Position numbers and translations under genes: made by a program
Assembly: GCA_015680685.1 (NCBI GenBank)
Contig: MNCI01006542.1
Coordinates: 83,516-127,917 of the forward strand
Direction of reading: 5' to 3'
DNA: 44,402 nucleotides
DNA from: Gnetum montanum
Taxonomy: Eukaryota; Streptophyta; Gnetopsida; Gnetales; Gnetaceae
In this document: in pieces, positions 1-9,715 of the stretch
How the letters are laid out: every line of letters begins with the position of its first letter
How positions within the stretch are numbered: the first letter of the stretch is position 1
Notes under the pieces: generated by a model
Databases searched by the model: none
The model's input: only the letters and a program-made list of their open reading frames with translations
Told to the model about the DNA's origin: nothing

Positions 1-678
1 GTGGCGGCGAGCAGACCGGAGGGGGAGCCACGGACGGCTAGCAACTTCGGAGAATGCTCCAAAGTTGGTACAGAAATCAGAATAAAAGTTACTGGACCTG
101 ACGCTGAAGTGCTGGGGAGGCTGGAACGCAGTCTCATTGGCCAGTTTGTGTCCGATGGGGTTCGTCCTCGCATCGACCTGATCCGACGCTGAGCTCGGAA
201 CGCGTGGGGGTTGGACTCCGTGATGGTCTCCTGCCTGGTGGACGACTGCCTCTTGTTCAGCTTCGCCTCGCTGGAGGACCGTGAGCAGGTCCTGGTGGGC
301 GGACCCTGGTTCTACGGGGAGCGCGGGTTGGCCCTGGCCCCCTGGCGTCCTGGAGCCCACCGGGATCTGGCACTTTTTGCCCGTGCGCCGGTCTGGGTTC
401 GGCTTTACGGCCACCCCCTCGAGTACTGGGCACCGGAGTTCCTGCGGTCGCTGGTGGCGCTGCTTGGTGATTTCATCAAGTTTGATCACCCCACGGTCAT
501 TTCCGACCACCTGAGGTTCGCAAGGTTCTGCGTCTGGCAACCTCTCCTTGCCCAGGAACCTATCAAAGAGCTGGTTCTTGTCACGGACCTCGGGGGAGGA
601 ATGGATACAGGTTCTGTGCAGCGCGTACACGTGGAGCAACCGCAGGCAAGGTGCAGCGCGGGTCCAATCCCGAATTGA
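1..678 (+). pseudogene. LINE ORF1 remnant with DUF4283 nucleic-acid-binding domain
   Basis: In L1 elements of plants this protein binds the element RNA. Frame 1 is open apart from one TGA at 190-192. The reading frame before it (ending SLIGQF...IDLIRR) and after it (W-x-L-x-SVMVSCLVDDCLLFSF...VLVGGPWFY...LALAPWRPG) together match the DUF4283 pattern: a strand with a following helix, then GGPW and W-x-PG. The frame leaves the domain around VWVRLYGHPLEYW and stays plausible to about residue 205, then ends at 676-678. No CCHC zinc knuckle follows. Instead the sequence jumps within tens of bases to the end of the endonuclease, so an internal deletion of roughly 1 kb or more is inferred. The true start lies upstream of the window. 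Confidence 0.85.
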
Positions 679-800
679 TCGTATCTGGGCCAGCGCGAAA
701 TTGCTAAACGAGTGGGAGTTTTAGGCGTATGGTGGTGCCCGCATGGCCTCTGACCACCGGCCCATGTTCTGCAAACTGGAGCGGGTGGGTTCCAGAAACC
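653..800 (+). pseudogene. LINE endonuclease C-terminal remnant
   Basis: Only the last part of the endonuclease domain survives. Frame 2 encodes SRIDRIW at 668-688, the usual 'SRLDRIF/Y'-like strand of LINE endonucleases, and SDHRP at 749-763, which carries the catalytic Asp-His pair of the exonuclease/endonuclease/phosphatase fold. A TAG at 722-724 interrupts the two motifs. The upstream catalytic Glu and Asp motifs and the bulk of the domain are absent, so no nicking activity is possible. The frame changes from 2 to 1 near 795-808, where the linker toward the reverse transcriptase begins. Confidence 0.82.
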
Positions 801-807
801 GAGAATT

Positions 808-2640
808 TTCCATTTTGAGCGCTCCTGGCTCCGCACGCGGTGGCTTGGGAAATTGGTGCAGGACATTTGGCATCCGTACAGCGCCTGGGGAGACCCGCGC
901 GAATTCCTCAAGAATGGCCTGCGAACGTTGAAACGACAAATTCAAAATACCGCCCCTTCCGAGAAATACCATTTCAAGGTGGGGCGCAGCCAGTTGCAGG
1001 CGAAACTGCAGGCCATCCAATCACTGCAGGAGCAGCAAGGGGGTGGGGCAGACCTTACCGCGGAGGAGCTGGCCCTCCAGGCCGAGTTGCAGATCCTGCA
1101 CTAGGAGGAGGAGGAATACTGGCGGCAGAGGGCAAGGATTCAGTGGCTGCAGGTGGGAGACTGGCACACAAAATTCTTCTTCTCTGCCACAAAGGCACAC
1201 CGTGGCTCCCGTAATGGACCGCTTTAGCACCTCCTGCAAGGCGAGTCACCGACGTGTGCTGACAGCCTCCTACACTACTGGCGGCAGGTGTGGGAATGGC
1301 AGCCAACGAACCCTGTTTCAGTTCCGGTGGCCAGAGTTCTGAACCCGGCTGATAATTTCCAGCTCCTAAGGCCCTTCACGCGCCAGGAGCTGCATGCGAC
1401 GCTGAAGGGAATGCCTGCAAACAAGGCGCCTGGACCGGACGGCTGGCCCATCGAATTTTTCACTACTTTCGAGGATGTTCTGGGACAAAACCTGCTGGAC
1501 GCGCTGAATCACATGTTCGCAAGGAGACAGGTGTGAAATGAAATTAACTGCTCGCGCGTGGTGCTACTACCGAAGACGGAGAATCCCACATCCCTTGGCC
1601 ATTTTCGCCCCATTGGGGTCTGTAACTCCCTGATGTGGCTTTTCTCCCGCCTGCTGGTGGCTAGACTGCAGCCGCTCATGACGTGGCTTGTGGGTAAGCA
1701 CCAAGCTGCGTTCTTGAAGGGACGCCACCTGCAGGACCAGGTCCTACTGCTCCAGGAGGTCCAGCACTCCCTTCGGACTGCCAAACTTCCGGGCCTGTGC
1801 ATTAAGCTGGACATTACGAAGGCTTACGATTCCGTTAGTTGGACAACCTTGAGGTCTATCCTGCTCACTAAAGGGTTGGACCCGGCTTTCGTAGACCTCT
1901 GCCTGCAGATCCAGCGTGGAGGACGGTTCTCGATCGATATCGATGGGCAGTTGTGGGGCTTTCATGGGACTGGCCGTGGGTTGCGTCAAGGAGACCCTCT
2001 GTCCCTGCTCCTCTTCCTGATTTTGATGGACCTCCTGCAAACGTACTGTACGGAAGAAGGAGTTATGGGGTTGAATGTCCATGGCATCCACTGCCTCTCT
2101 GCACACTTTGCGGATGACACCATGATTTACACCTGGGGCGCTATTCCACAGGCCAGGGCGATTCTGAAAGCGCTGGATAGGCTGCACCGGGATACTGGCC
2201 TGGAGCCCAACCCAGGGAAATCTACCCTTTTTTTCACCCACACTCACCCGTCTGTGCGCATCAAAATCGTCCAAATCCTGGGGATTCTCCTAGGGGCAGC
2301 TGATGCAACTTACCTGGGCATTCCTATGCATAACTGGCACAGGCAACAAACCTGGCAAGCGCTCATTGCAAGGATGCAGAAGTGTGCTACTCACTGGACA
2401 AATAATTTCCTGACGTGTAAAGGGAAGATGGTGTTGGCGTCCTCAGTGTTGGGGGCCATGACGCGGTTCGCGGCCTCGGTGGCGTCCCCGCCCCTCGGCG
2501 TCACTGCCAAGATTGACCAGATTATTCGCAACTTTGTTTGGTCTGGCGGAAAGGGAGGAAATAGGATGCATCTGTTGGCATGGCCAAAAATCACGCGACC
2601 CTGGTACGGGGGGTGGGGGGGGGGGTGGGTCTCCTCCCCT
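808..2640 (+). pseudogene. LINE reverse transcriptase, almost open
   Basis: This is the RNA-directed DNA polymerase that copies LINE RNA at a nicked target. Frame 1 runs from the pre-RT linker (RSWLRTRWLG, then EEYWRQRARIQWLQVGD near 1111-1161) through the palm and thumb to about 2608. In-frame stops lie at 1102-1104, 1225-1227 and 1534-1536. Visible motifs: NKAPGPDG (finger region), LPKTENP followed by RPIGVCN, motif A KLDITKAYD at 1804-1830, motif B GLRQGDPLS near 1981-2005, motif C FADD at 2107-2118, and YLGIP near 2311. Both catalytic aspartates of motif C are intact. The frame is lost at the G-run 2608-2629. Length and motif order fit a plant L1 ORF2. Confidence 0.93.
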
Positions 2641-3287
2641 TCTCCCTGTAAGTGGCCCTGGGCCGGCATAGGCTCCTCCAATGCTTGACCACTGACACCG
2701 AGGACCCTTCCCTCTGGGTGCAAATCCTGAGGGAAAAATACAGTCCCTGGACGGTGGCAACCTCTGACTCCAACACTTGGAGGCAGCTCTGCGCTCAGGT
2801 TAGAGCGATGGACAGCGTTGATGAGATCCACCTGCACCCCCGGCAGCTCCTGCAGAAGTTGTTCCCGGCCGACCCATGCTGGAAGCGGTTGTGGAAAGGC
2901 ATTCTTCCCGAAAAAATTAAAGCCTTTGGGTGGTTGATTCTGCATCAGGCCCTCCCGGTCCGTGCTGTGCTGCAGGCCCGGGGCATGGCAATCAACAATT
3001 TATGCCCAATGTGCAATCAGCAGGTTGAGACTCAGCAGCATTTTGTTCTCGAGTGCCACATAACTAAACAGATGTGGCGAACGGCGGGGCTCCACTCTCT
3101 GCAATTCTCTGGCAACTCGGCAACACTGGCGGCGCTCTGGGTCCTGTGGCAGGCCAGGAATGACTGCATTTTTAACGGCACCGCAATCCCCTCAGTGAGC
3201 ACCCTGGTCAGTAAGACGCGGACTCTTTGGACAGAAATTGCCTCAGCAATGGCTCCTCCACCCACCTCCGAACCTTCCTTACAGTAG
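2641..3287 (+). pseudogene. LINE ORF2 C-terminus with zf-RVT region
   Basis: This is the C-terminal continuation of the reverse transcriptase protein, now in frame 3 because of a shift at the G-run 2608-2629. A TAA follows within about 20 codons of the shift. After it come SLWVQILREKY and then the zf-RVT pattern: W-K-x-x-W-x-G-x-LPEKIKAFGWL, LC-P-M-C, and HFVLEC-H near 3040-3060, the spaced Cys/His residues typical of this family. The tail holds WVLWQARND-x-IFNG, a conserved phrase at the end of many plant LINE proteins, before the stop at 3285-3287. The zf-RVT domain is thought to aid RNA or target binding; that role is family knowledge, not visible here. Confidence 0.88.
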
Positions 3288-3620
3288 CAGACGCAAACGT
3301 GGTGGGGTCATGGGGGGGCCACCTCACACGACGGGAACACCCCCCCCCCCACGACGAAGCCCTGGCGTGGACGAGCCCTGGACAGCTTCACAAGAAGGAG
3401 AGGCAGGAACGGAATGCTGGCGCCTCTGCATCTCTCGGGAATCAAACCCCGATCATCCCTATGCAGGCTTGGGTGGCAAACGCCCCCAGTTCACGCAGGA
3501 CCGGCATCACCCAGATCATCTGCGAATATAGACGTCGCAGGGCGGAGGGAAATGAGCAGCCCAGGATGGCCGACAAATAAGGACCGGACGCGTCTCTCGG
3601 CTGCCTGCCGTTGTTGCAGG

Positions 3621-3690
3621 TTGTCTGGGCGCCCTGGGTGGAGTCTTTCCTGACGGGAAATTTTGTCTGGGCGCACTGGGTGGTGTCTTT
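3621..3690 (+). repeat. 28-bp direct repeat in LINE 3' UTR
   Basis: Two copies of a 28-bp unit beginning TTGTCTGGGCGC lie at 3621-3648 and 3663-3690, 42 bp apart start to start, with two mismatches by eye. They lie about 130 bp before the poly-A tail. Such short repeats in LINE 3' UTRs may form part of the RNA structure recognised by the element's own reverse transcriptase, but that is only a possibility here. Confidence 0.85.
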
Positions 3691-3820
3691 TTAGCTGCCG
3701 GGTGTTCTTGGTGGGGATTTCCTTGTCCGGTAGGGCCAGCAGCCCTGGCCCACGCTGTGCCTGTGTATAGCTTCTCCTTGTTTTTTCCATTTTGATAATT
3801 AATATAGCCTGACCTTTTTC

Positions 3821-3832
3821 AAAAAAAAAAAA
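3821..3832 (+). other. LINE poly-A tail
   Basis: Twelve adenines end the GC-rich element. Base composition changes to AT-rich directly after, which fixes the 3' boundary. Confidence 0.85.
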
Positions 3833-5275
3833 CATTGGTTTTGACCCTTGTTTTACCAGAATTAGAGTTACCATTTTTGAGATACCTCATTTTTAGTTTA
3901 CTAAAAATATTGTAAAAGGTTCAACATTTGAATCGTATGATTATAGTAAGTGATGATCAAATATGATTTTAGCATATTGGTTATATAGTACACTTGATAA
4001 GGATCACGTAAAATTTAAAAAAAATGATTTGGAGTTAATATGTGGCTATTGCATATATTTAAATAAGAAGGGTATTAGTTGAAAGGGAAAAATGGAAAAT
4101 ATACTTATAAAAATAAAAATGGTTTTAGAAAAGTGCAAATCAAATTTAAAAGAAAAAGGTAGTGCATGTGATGTGCACTAAAGAAAGGTAAGGCTGTTAT
4201 ATAAAGTATATAAATAAGCTTATAAGCTTATACAAGTTGCAATAATCATCTTTGGTTTATTTGCCTCTTCCTTCTATTTTCTTCCATTGCCATGTCTTGC
4301 GTATCGGGTTTTTGTGCTTTTCCAAACAAAAATCATTCCTTCACAATTTCTTTATTCTGTAGCCAATTTTAGCCTTGTTTCTCAAAAATCCAATTTTAGC
4401 CTATGTCTTCTATTTTTGAACACGTACAAACCTCAAGTATGAAGGTACATTTAATTTATCCACTTATTAATAGATTATAGCCTTCAGTACATTATGAAGG
4501 TACATTTAATTTATCCACTTATTAATAGATTATAGCCTTCAGTACATTGTTTTAGTTCGTAATGGCACATAGTTCAAATGAAGTAAAAAATGATTTGGGG
4601 CATCTTGGAGAGAAAGAAAGAAAATAAGAAGATTTTGAAAGCCCTACCAACATGGTAAGAAAGTTTATTTTACTTTCCTTTTCTTATGACTCTCCTATTT
4701 TATTGTGGATTTTGTCTACTTTCTTTTAGCTTTCTAGTTTTTTGTTATTTTTCCATAATTTTAATTATTATGTCAAGATTCTATTGAATTTTTGTCATTT
4801 GGGTTTATTTTTATATACAAATTCATATGTTAATTATATCTAGATCATTTTTGTCTCTTTGGTAAATTTTTGAAATTTGTAGAAATATTTCCCAACTTGC
4901 TTCTTAGATATTTCATGAATGTTTTCAGTCAAATCTTGATATAAATAATATCTTGTAAGAAATTTTATGGAATTTTGGCTATTGCAAATTTCTAGCTATT
5001 ATAAAATATTTTGAATTTTTAGAATACAATAATAATATTTGAGCAAATGATTTTGCTTAGTTGGTAGTGGGAGTTGTGAATCTTTTAGATGCCCTTGTTT
5101 GTATATTGTAGTGGAGTGTTCTTTACTGAGATTCATCCTATGGAAATAAAGGTTTGGATGGATCTCATACCTTGGATTTTGATTTGTAAGTTCATATGAG
5201 GGTGAGAAACTAGTCAAGATGATGACATTGAGTAGTTAAGCCTAATGGTATGCGGTGAGGCATGGTTAGGACCAA
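3833..5275. other. AT-rich spacer, no gene recognised
   Basis: This is strongly AT-rich sequence without a credible reading frame on either strand. The only structure seen is the 55-bp tandem duplication listed separately and a TATA-rich patch near 4198-4230 containing AAGCTTATAAGCTTATA. The latter could be a decayed promoter or simply low-complexity DNA. Confidence 0.6.
4438..4547. repeat. Exact 55-bp tandem duplication
   Basis: Two adjacent copies, 4438-4492 and 4493-4547, are identical over 55 bp, starting TATGAAGGTACATT and ending TTCAGTACAT. Perfect identity inside an otherwise decayed region implies a recent slippage or unequal-exchange event, or an assembly artefact. Confidence 0.95.
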
Positions 5276-5458
5276 TCCTTCCAATGATACATGTATCTTG
5301 ATCATTGAGAATGTTAGCAGTAAGGCTATTGCCAAGACCCAACCATGAGTGGCTTGTTCATGGTCAAGACCTCTCCTTCCAATGATACATGTATCTTGAT
5401 TGTTGAGAATGTTAGCAGTGAGGATATTGCCAAGACCCAACCATGAGTGGCTTGTTTC
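5276..5458. repeat. 98-bp tandem duplication
   Basis: Two diverged copies start with TCCTTCCAATGATACATG at 5276 and 5374, a period of 98 bp. They share the later phrase TTGCCAAGACCCAACCATGA. Small open frames over this repeat arise from the repeat itself and are not genes. Confidence 0.85.
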
Positions 5459-5466
5459 AAATCATG

Positions 5467-5960
5467 AGGATAATTTGATGATAGTAGTGAGGTTATTCCA
5501 AGACCTATCAATGTGTTCCTTTGGCAATAAGAATAACCTAGAGCTAGCCTTCAGAGATACCTACATAAAATATGTACTATTTTTTATTGTTGTTGGAAAA
5601 ATTTATGGTATCTTTAAACATTAAATAATTAAAAGGATAATCTAATGATAATAGTACAATTATTTCAAAAATTATTGATGTGAGGATAACCAAGAGCTAG
5701 GCTTTGGAGATACTTGGATAAAATTTATACTCTTTGGATCTTTATTGGACAAATTTGTAATATCTTTGAACATTAAATAATTAAAGAATAATCTGATGAT
5801 AGTACTGAGGTTAATTCTAAGACATGTTAGTATATTGCTTTGGTAGTGAGGATAACAAAGAGCTAGGCTTTGGATATGTTTAGATAAAATATATATTCTT
5901 TGGATTTTTGGGAAATTTGTGGCATTTATAGACTCTGAAACATTTTTTAATATTTAATTA
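5467..5960. repeat. Three degenerate ~150-170-bp tandem units
   Basis: Units begin near 5467, 5634 and 5785 with AGGATAATYTGATGATAGTA-like sequence. Each continues through GAGGATAAC-AAGAGCTAG-CTTTGGA to ACATTAAATAATT. The last unit merges into the LTR fragment that follows. The inverted relative at 9820-10770 carries only one copy, so the amplification is local to this side. Confidence 0.75.
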
Positions 5961-6800
5961 AAAACCTTCGTCTAGCTTGTATTCAAAGACTTTTGGCCTA
6001 GAACCTTTATGGTGCATGAAGAGGGAAATGAAATAACCTTTCTTATTTGACTCCTCTTATATTTCAATGCAAAGAGTCCAAAGTAGCATGGAAACACCAA
6101 AAGAGGATGGGATGAAAGGTGGATCAATTCTATACAAGGTGGGTTCTTTAAACCTAAAAAATAATTTTTGTATATTTTATATTTTTGTAGAATAGAAAGC
6201 TTGTACACTTTTTAAATACTTGAGCTATGTTCCTATTTTGGGGAACAAATAATAAGGTATGATAGATGTGAAATTTTTGTTTGTGCCACTTGGGTCATGA
6301 CATAGCAAGGATTATTTTTTCCTTTGACACGTGCTATATGCTCAAGAAAAATCAATATTATTCATTATATATTATAATTTTATTTAATTATTATTTGTAA
6401 TTTTATTATTTGATTGAGTAAACTTTAAACATTAATATCTTTATTTTTAGATGTATAATTGAGGCAAAAAGGTATATTTAAAATTGTTAATTTTTATACT
6501 ATTTTATGATGTAACTAGTGAAACGTTTTATCATCTACATTTTTATGGCTACCCAAATCTCTATTTTTCTTTAAGTAAAATTTATTTAATTATGTATGTG
6601 AGTAACATAAAATTTTGCTACAATGTAGTACTCTACTATATTTATGCTTCTAATTAATAATTTTTATTTTTTTTACAATTTCCTTTTGAATTAATAAATC
6701 AAGATTAAATCTAGATCCTTAGGGTTTTGTAACATTTCTATTAATTTTTTATAAGATTTTATAGATAATGAATAGTGGTGTTACAATCATTATATCAAAG
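5845..6800 (+). mobile_element. LTR fragment, inverted partner of 9820-10770
   Basis: About 950 bp here matches, at clear but imperfect identity, the reverse complement of 9820-10770. Shared landmarks are ATATATATTCTTTGGATTTTTGG, AATAATTTTTGTATATTTT, GATAGATGTGAAATTTTTGT, ATGTAACTAGTGAAAC / ATGCAACTAGTGAAAC, and TTTTGTAACATTTCTA. Since the partner lies inside a complete-looking LTR, this is best read as the U3 part of a related LTR in the opposite orientation. It lacks the TATA box, R and U5 parts, and its 5' end is replaced by the tandem units. It carries no coding sequence. Confidence 0.72.
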
Positions 6801-8693
6801 ACCTGTAAAAAACCATTTTTTTGTCTTCTATAAAGACATAATTAAGCATTTCCATTTCCATAAAACATAATGATAATCTTCAACATCTTCTAATCCATAT
6901 ATTTTATAGGAGCATACTTATAAAAATGCCTAAAATTTCAAAATACTATAATTAATACATCTAAAAAAACTTAAAAGGTAATACCATGTTGCTGATGTGC
7001 ATGATCATTGCTCTTTCATGCCATTGCTACAACAACCTTAACACACACAACTATAGTAGGTTATAACATTGTTGAAAAAGCATGTTTCAAATAAAAATGA
7101 CTAAGAAAGAAAAAATGTATCAACATCTACTCACATAAAAAGAGGTAGAATAGGGAGAAACATCAATTTACCAAGAGAGGGGCATATTTGTAGATTGTGC
7201 AAACAAAGCATAAAAAAATGAAGAACCTAGTTTTTAAATAATGCCCATCTTTGGCTCAAATTCCATTAAGGTATACTATTAAATATAATGTGTTGATTGC
7301 TTTCTTTGAAATTTACCATATCTACTTGGGTCATTACATGAATGATGTTTTTAACTTTCTTCAAAAATGTTTTAAAGCTCTATAACCATCTAACAAATCC
7401 TCTAGACATAATATAAATTTCTAGTTTTGGTTTCCAAAACCATATTACTTAAAAAAACATCACTTCAACAAGTTAACTACACTTGCCATCATCGATGGTC
7501 ATTTCTCTAAATAGATAAAGGAACCTTATTTAAGGTGAGTTTTGAGAGCATCTATGAATGTGCCAAATTTTAATCTCTTTAGAGTGGCTAAGCCTAGGTT
7601 CAAACCTAGATCTTACAATTTTACCATCATTTCATATAATAGCCCTTATTTTTCTAAATAAATAGTATACATTTTTCAAAAAAAAAACAAAGAAAACAAG
7701 CTACCACTTCATAAATAAGCATCATAGCATCACTCCAAGTAGTAATTCCCCATTTATCCAAATAAAAAAAACATGAGGGCTTGAAGGTGAAAGTGCTTAA
7801 GAGCATACTCTATCTCTTGGAGAGATCACTCCTTACTTAACTCTCTCTTCTCAACAAAATGTCCTATTGGATTTTTGGAATATGTATTATATGATGTCTC
7901 TTACCGAACCACACACCTCCTTGTATAACTCTTGGAGGGTGTGTGTTGGGTAGAAGACAACATACAATACACATTGTAGACTAATTTGAGCACATGGATA
8001 TGTATATGAGATATTAACCACATAGACCTACAAGGTACATGAATTCAAAAAAATATGAAAAAAGGAGTATTAATATCCTATATAAAATTTAGATGATCTT
8101 CATCTTTGCATCTTTAATCTCTTAATGCTATAGAGACCATGAAATATATAAGCACCCTAGACAATTTTTGATAATCCTTTCTTTAGAGTATAATATATGA
8201 AATGATCTTCATATTTCTTAATCTTCTTTACTATAGGTTTTTTCAATTCTAATGTTTGAGGCTTGATGTTTGAATTCTTTGTTATTTTCAAATGCCTGTT
8301 TCATCCCAAGAAAGAGTGTTTAGTTTTATATTACTTAATTTAGTAGAGCTTTATACAACAATTTATCTAGCAATTCATACTTCTTCAATGTGATTGATGC
8401 TCCATTTAACTTATTCACTTTTCTCTTCCATTTTCTTTTACTGTAAATGACTTTTTATGAGCCACATTGGGTCTCTTGAACTTAGGCCATTTTGGGCCAT
8501 ATGCCACTTAGGCTACAACATGATCTCTTTGGATCAATGCATAATGCTTCTATGGGCTACAATAATGAAGGCCTCTTTGGTCCATTACAACTTGCCATCT
8601 TGGGCTAGAAGAAAGAAAGGGGAAATGAAACCTCTTAAAATAAAATTTCAAGACTCAACCAAGGAAATATAAGAGCTAATACATTTTTGTTGT
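6801..8693. other. AT-rich spacer between inverted LTR pieces
   Basis: No credible gene is seen. Three minor structures are visible. A 16-bp palindrome at 7594-7609 contains the Pol III box-B-like GGTTCAAACC and is followed by an A-run at 7678-7687. An imperfect hairpin lies at 7907-7953, with CCACACACCTCC against GGAGGGTGTGTG. At 8460-8613 there is a cluster of TGGGCC/TGGGCT/TGGGTC words. A 71-codon open frame at 8457-8672 covers this last cluster and resembles nothing I know. Confidence 0.5.
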
Positions 8694-9440
8694 TGGTGAG
8701 CAGCAAGGTACCCCTATGCTCAACCATATGAATACAAGCGTTTCACGCATGATCTGATTGAATTCCAAGGACTAAGTGCTTATGCACCCTTGTGGAACAA
8801 GGATGGGTTGGTTGATCATTGTCTTTCCAAGCTTACTTGTATGTCATGACTGTATGGTTAAGTAAGTTTAAGGCATATGATTTTTATAGCTTTTATGTTT
8901 TTATGTCCTACGTTAGTAGGGAAGGAGAGAGGTAACTAAGTAACTAATTTAACTTAACTACTCATTGACTAAGGTCTAACTAATCCTAACACCAGCATTC
9001 GTTCCCACTTGCCATACACATCATCAACTAGTGCAACACTGTTGGGATTACCAATCGCTAATCGTTACTAGGTTACCAAGCATGACATGCATGCTCCAAG
9101 TGGTTGTGCTTGTGTAATTTAAAACTTTTCTTAATTAATCAAAATGAATTGCTATGCTAAAAATAGGAATGTAAAGTGCATAAAATAAAATAAATGCATA
9201 AGAAAATAAAATAAAATAAATATGTAAGAAAAAAAATCTCAAGTGCTACAAGGATGAATCAAAGAGCTTGTTATTATTATCGTACACAAGGTGTGCTCAG
9301 GTACACAATGCTCAAATAAAGATCCATCCACACTTAAACCTCATGCTACGGGCACTTGGAAAATACTGTAACTTTCAAACAGACTACAAGAGTTTCACTA
9401 CTTGACTGCTAAAAGACTTCTTTCCAATTGTGCGCCTGGG

Positions 9441-9453
9441 CACTATGTTTATA
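9441..9453 (-). promoter_or_regulatory. LTR TATA box
   Basis: On the - strand CCTATAAACATAGTG lies just downstream of the palindromic minisatellite and upstream of a short unique leader. Its placement within the LTR fits the U3/R boundary. Transcription would proceed leftward. Confidence 0.6.
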
Positions 9454-9465
9454 GGCTTGGGAGCA

Positions 9466-9715
9466 ACTACTCTAATAATTAGAGTAACTGCTCTAATAAT
9501 TAGAATAATTGCTAAAGTAACCGCTAGAGTAACCACTATAATAATTAGAATAACTACTAGAGTAACCACTCTAATAATTAGAGTAACTACTAGAGTAACC
9601 ACTTTAATAATTAGAATAACTACTAGAGTAAGTAACCACTCTAATAATTAGAATAACTACTAGAGTAACTGCTAGAGTAACCACTATAATAATTAGAATA
9701 ACTACTAAAGTAACC
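9466..9715. repeat. Palindromic minisatellite upstream of LTR TATA box
   Basis: About 250 bp built from repeated words CTCTAATAATTAGAG, GAATAACTACTAGAG and TAACCAC/TAACTGC, in units of roughly 33-36 bp with variants. Several words are self-complementary. Two overlapping open frames (one per strand) are artefacts of this repeat. Unit-to-unit variation and the absence of unique spacers rule out a CRISPR-like array. Confidence 0.88.

Larger units (their letters stand above)
1..3832 (+). mobile_element. L1-type LINE, 5' end outside window, internally deleted
   Basis: A plant L1-clade non-LTR retrotransposon running off the left edge. Seen in order: an ORF1-type DUF4283 domain, the C-terminal scrap of an apurinic-type endonuclease, a long reverse transcriptase, a zf-RVT-like cysteine/histidine region, a 3' UTR and a 12-A tail at 3821-3832. 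The body is clearly GC-rich and keeps many CpG dinucleotides, while the flanking DNA is strongly AT-rich, so base composition switches abruptly at the poly-A tail. The CCHC knuckle expected after DUF4283 and most of the endonuclease are missing, so this copy is dead. Because the 5' end lies outside the window, a target-site duplication cannot be checked. Confidence 0.93.

Noticed and set aside
486-2945. Several - strand open frames of 100-180 codons across the LINE
   Set aside because: GC-rich DNA gives long antisense frames. The + strand carries the conserved domains in order.
3227-3653. Overlapping + strand open frames after the LINE ORF2 stop
   Set aside because: Three overlapping frames in the GC-rich 3' UTR with no domain; composition explains them.
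5050-5140. tRNA or tRNA-derived SINE, because TTGCTTAGTTGGTA resembles an A box
   Set aside because: No cloverleaf can be drawn, and the only B-box-like word (GAGATTCATCC) is too far away.
5210-5511. Small open frames over the 98-bp repeat
   Set aside because: They repeat with the DNA unit and match no family.
9384-9651. Two overlapping open frames on opposite strands with Ile/Val/Thr-rich repeats
   Set aside because: They are translations of the palindromic minisatellite. Repetitive open frames on both strands are expected from it.
9466-9715. CRISPR-like array
   Set aside because: The repeats are contiguous and variable with no unique spacers, and the context is a plant LTR.
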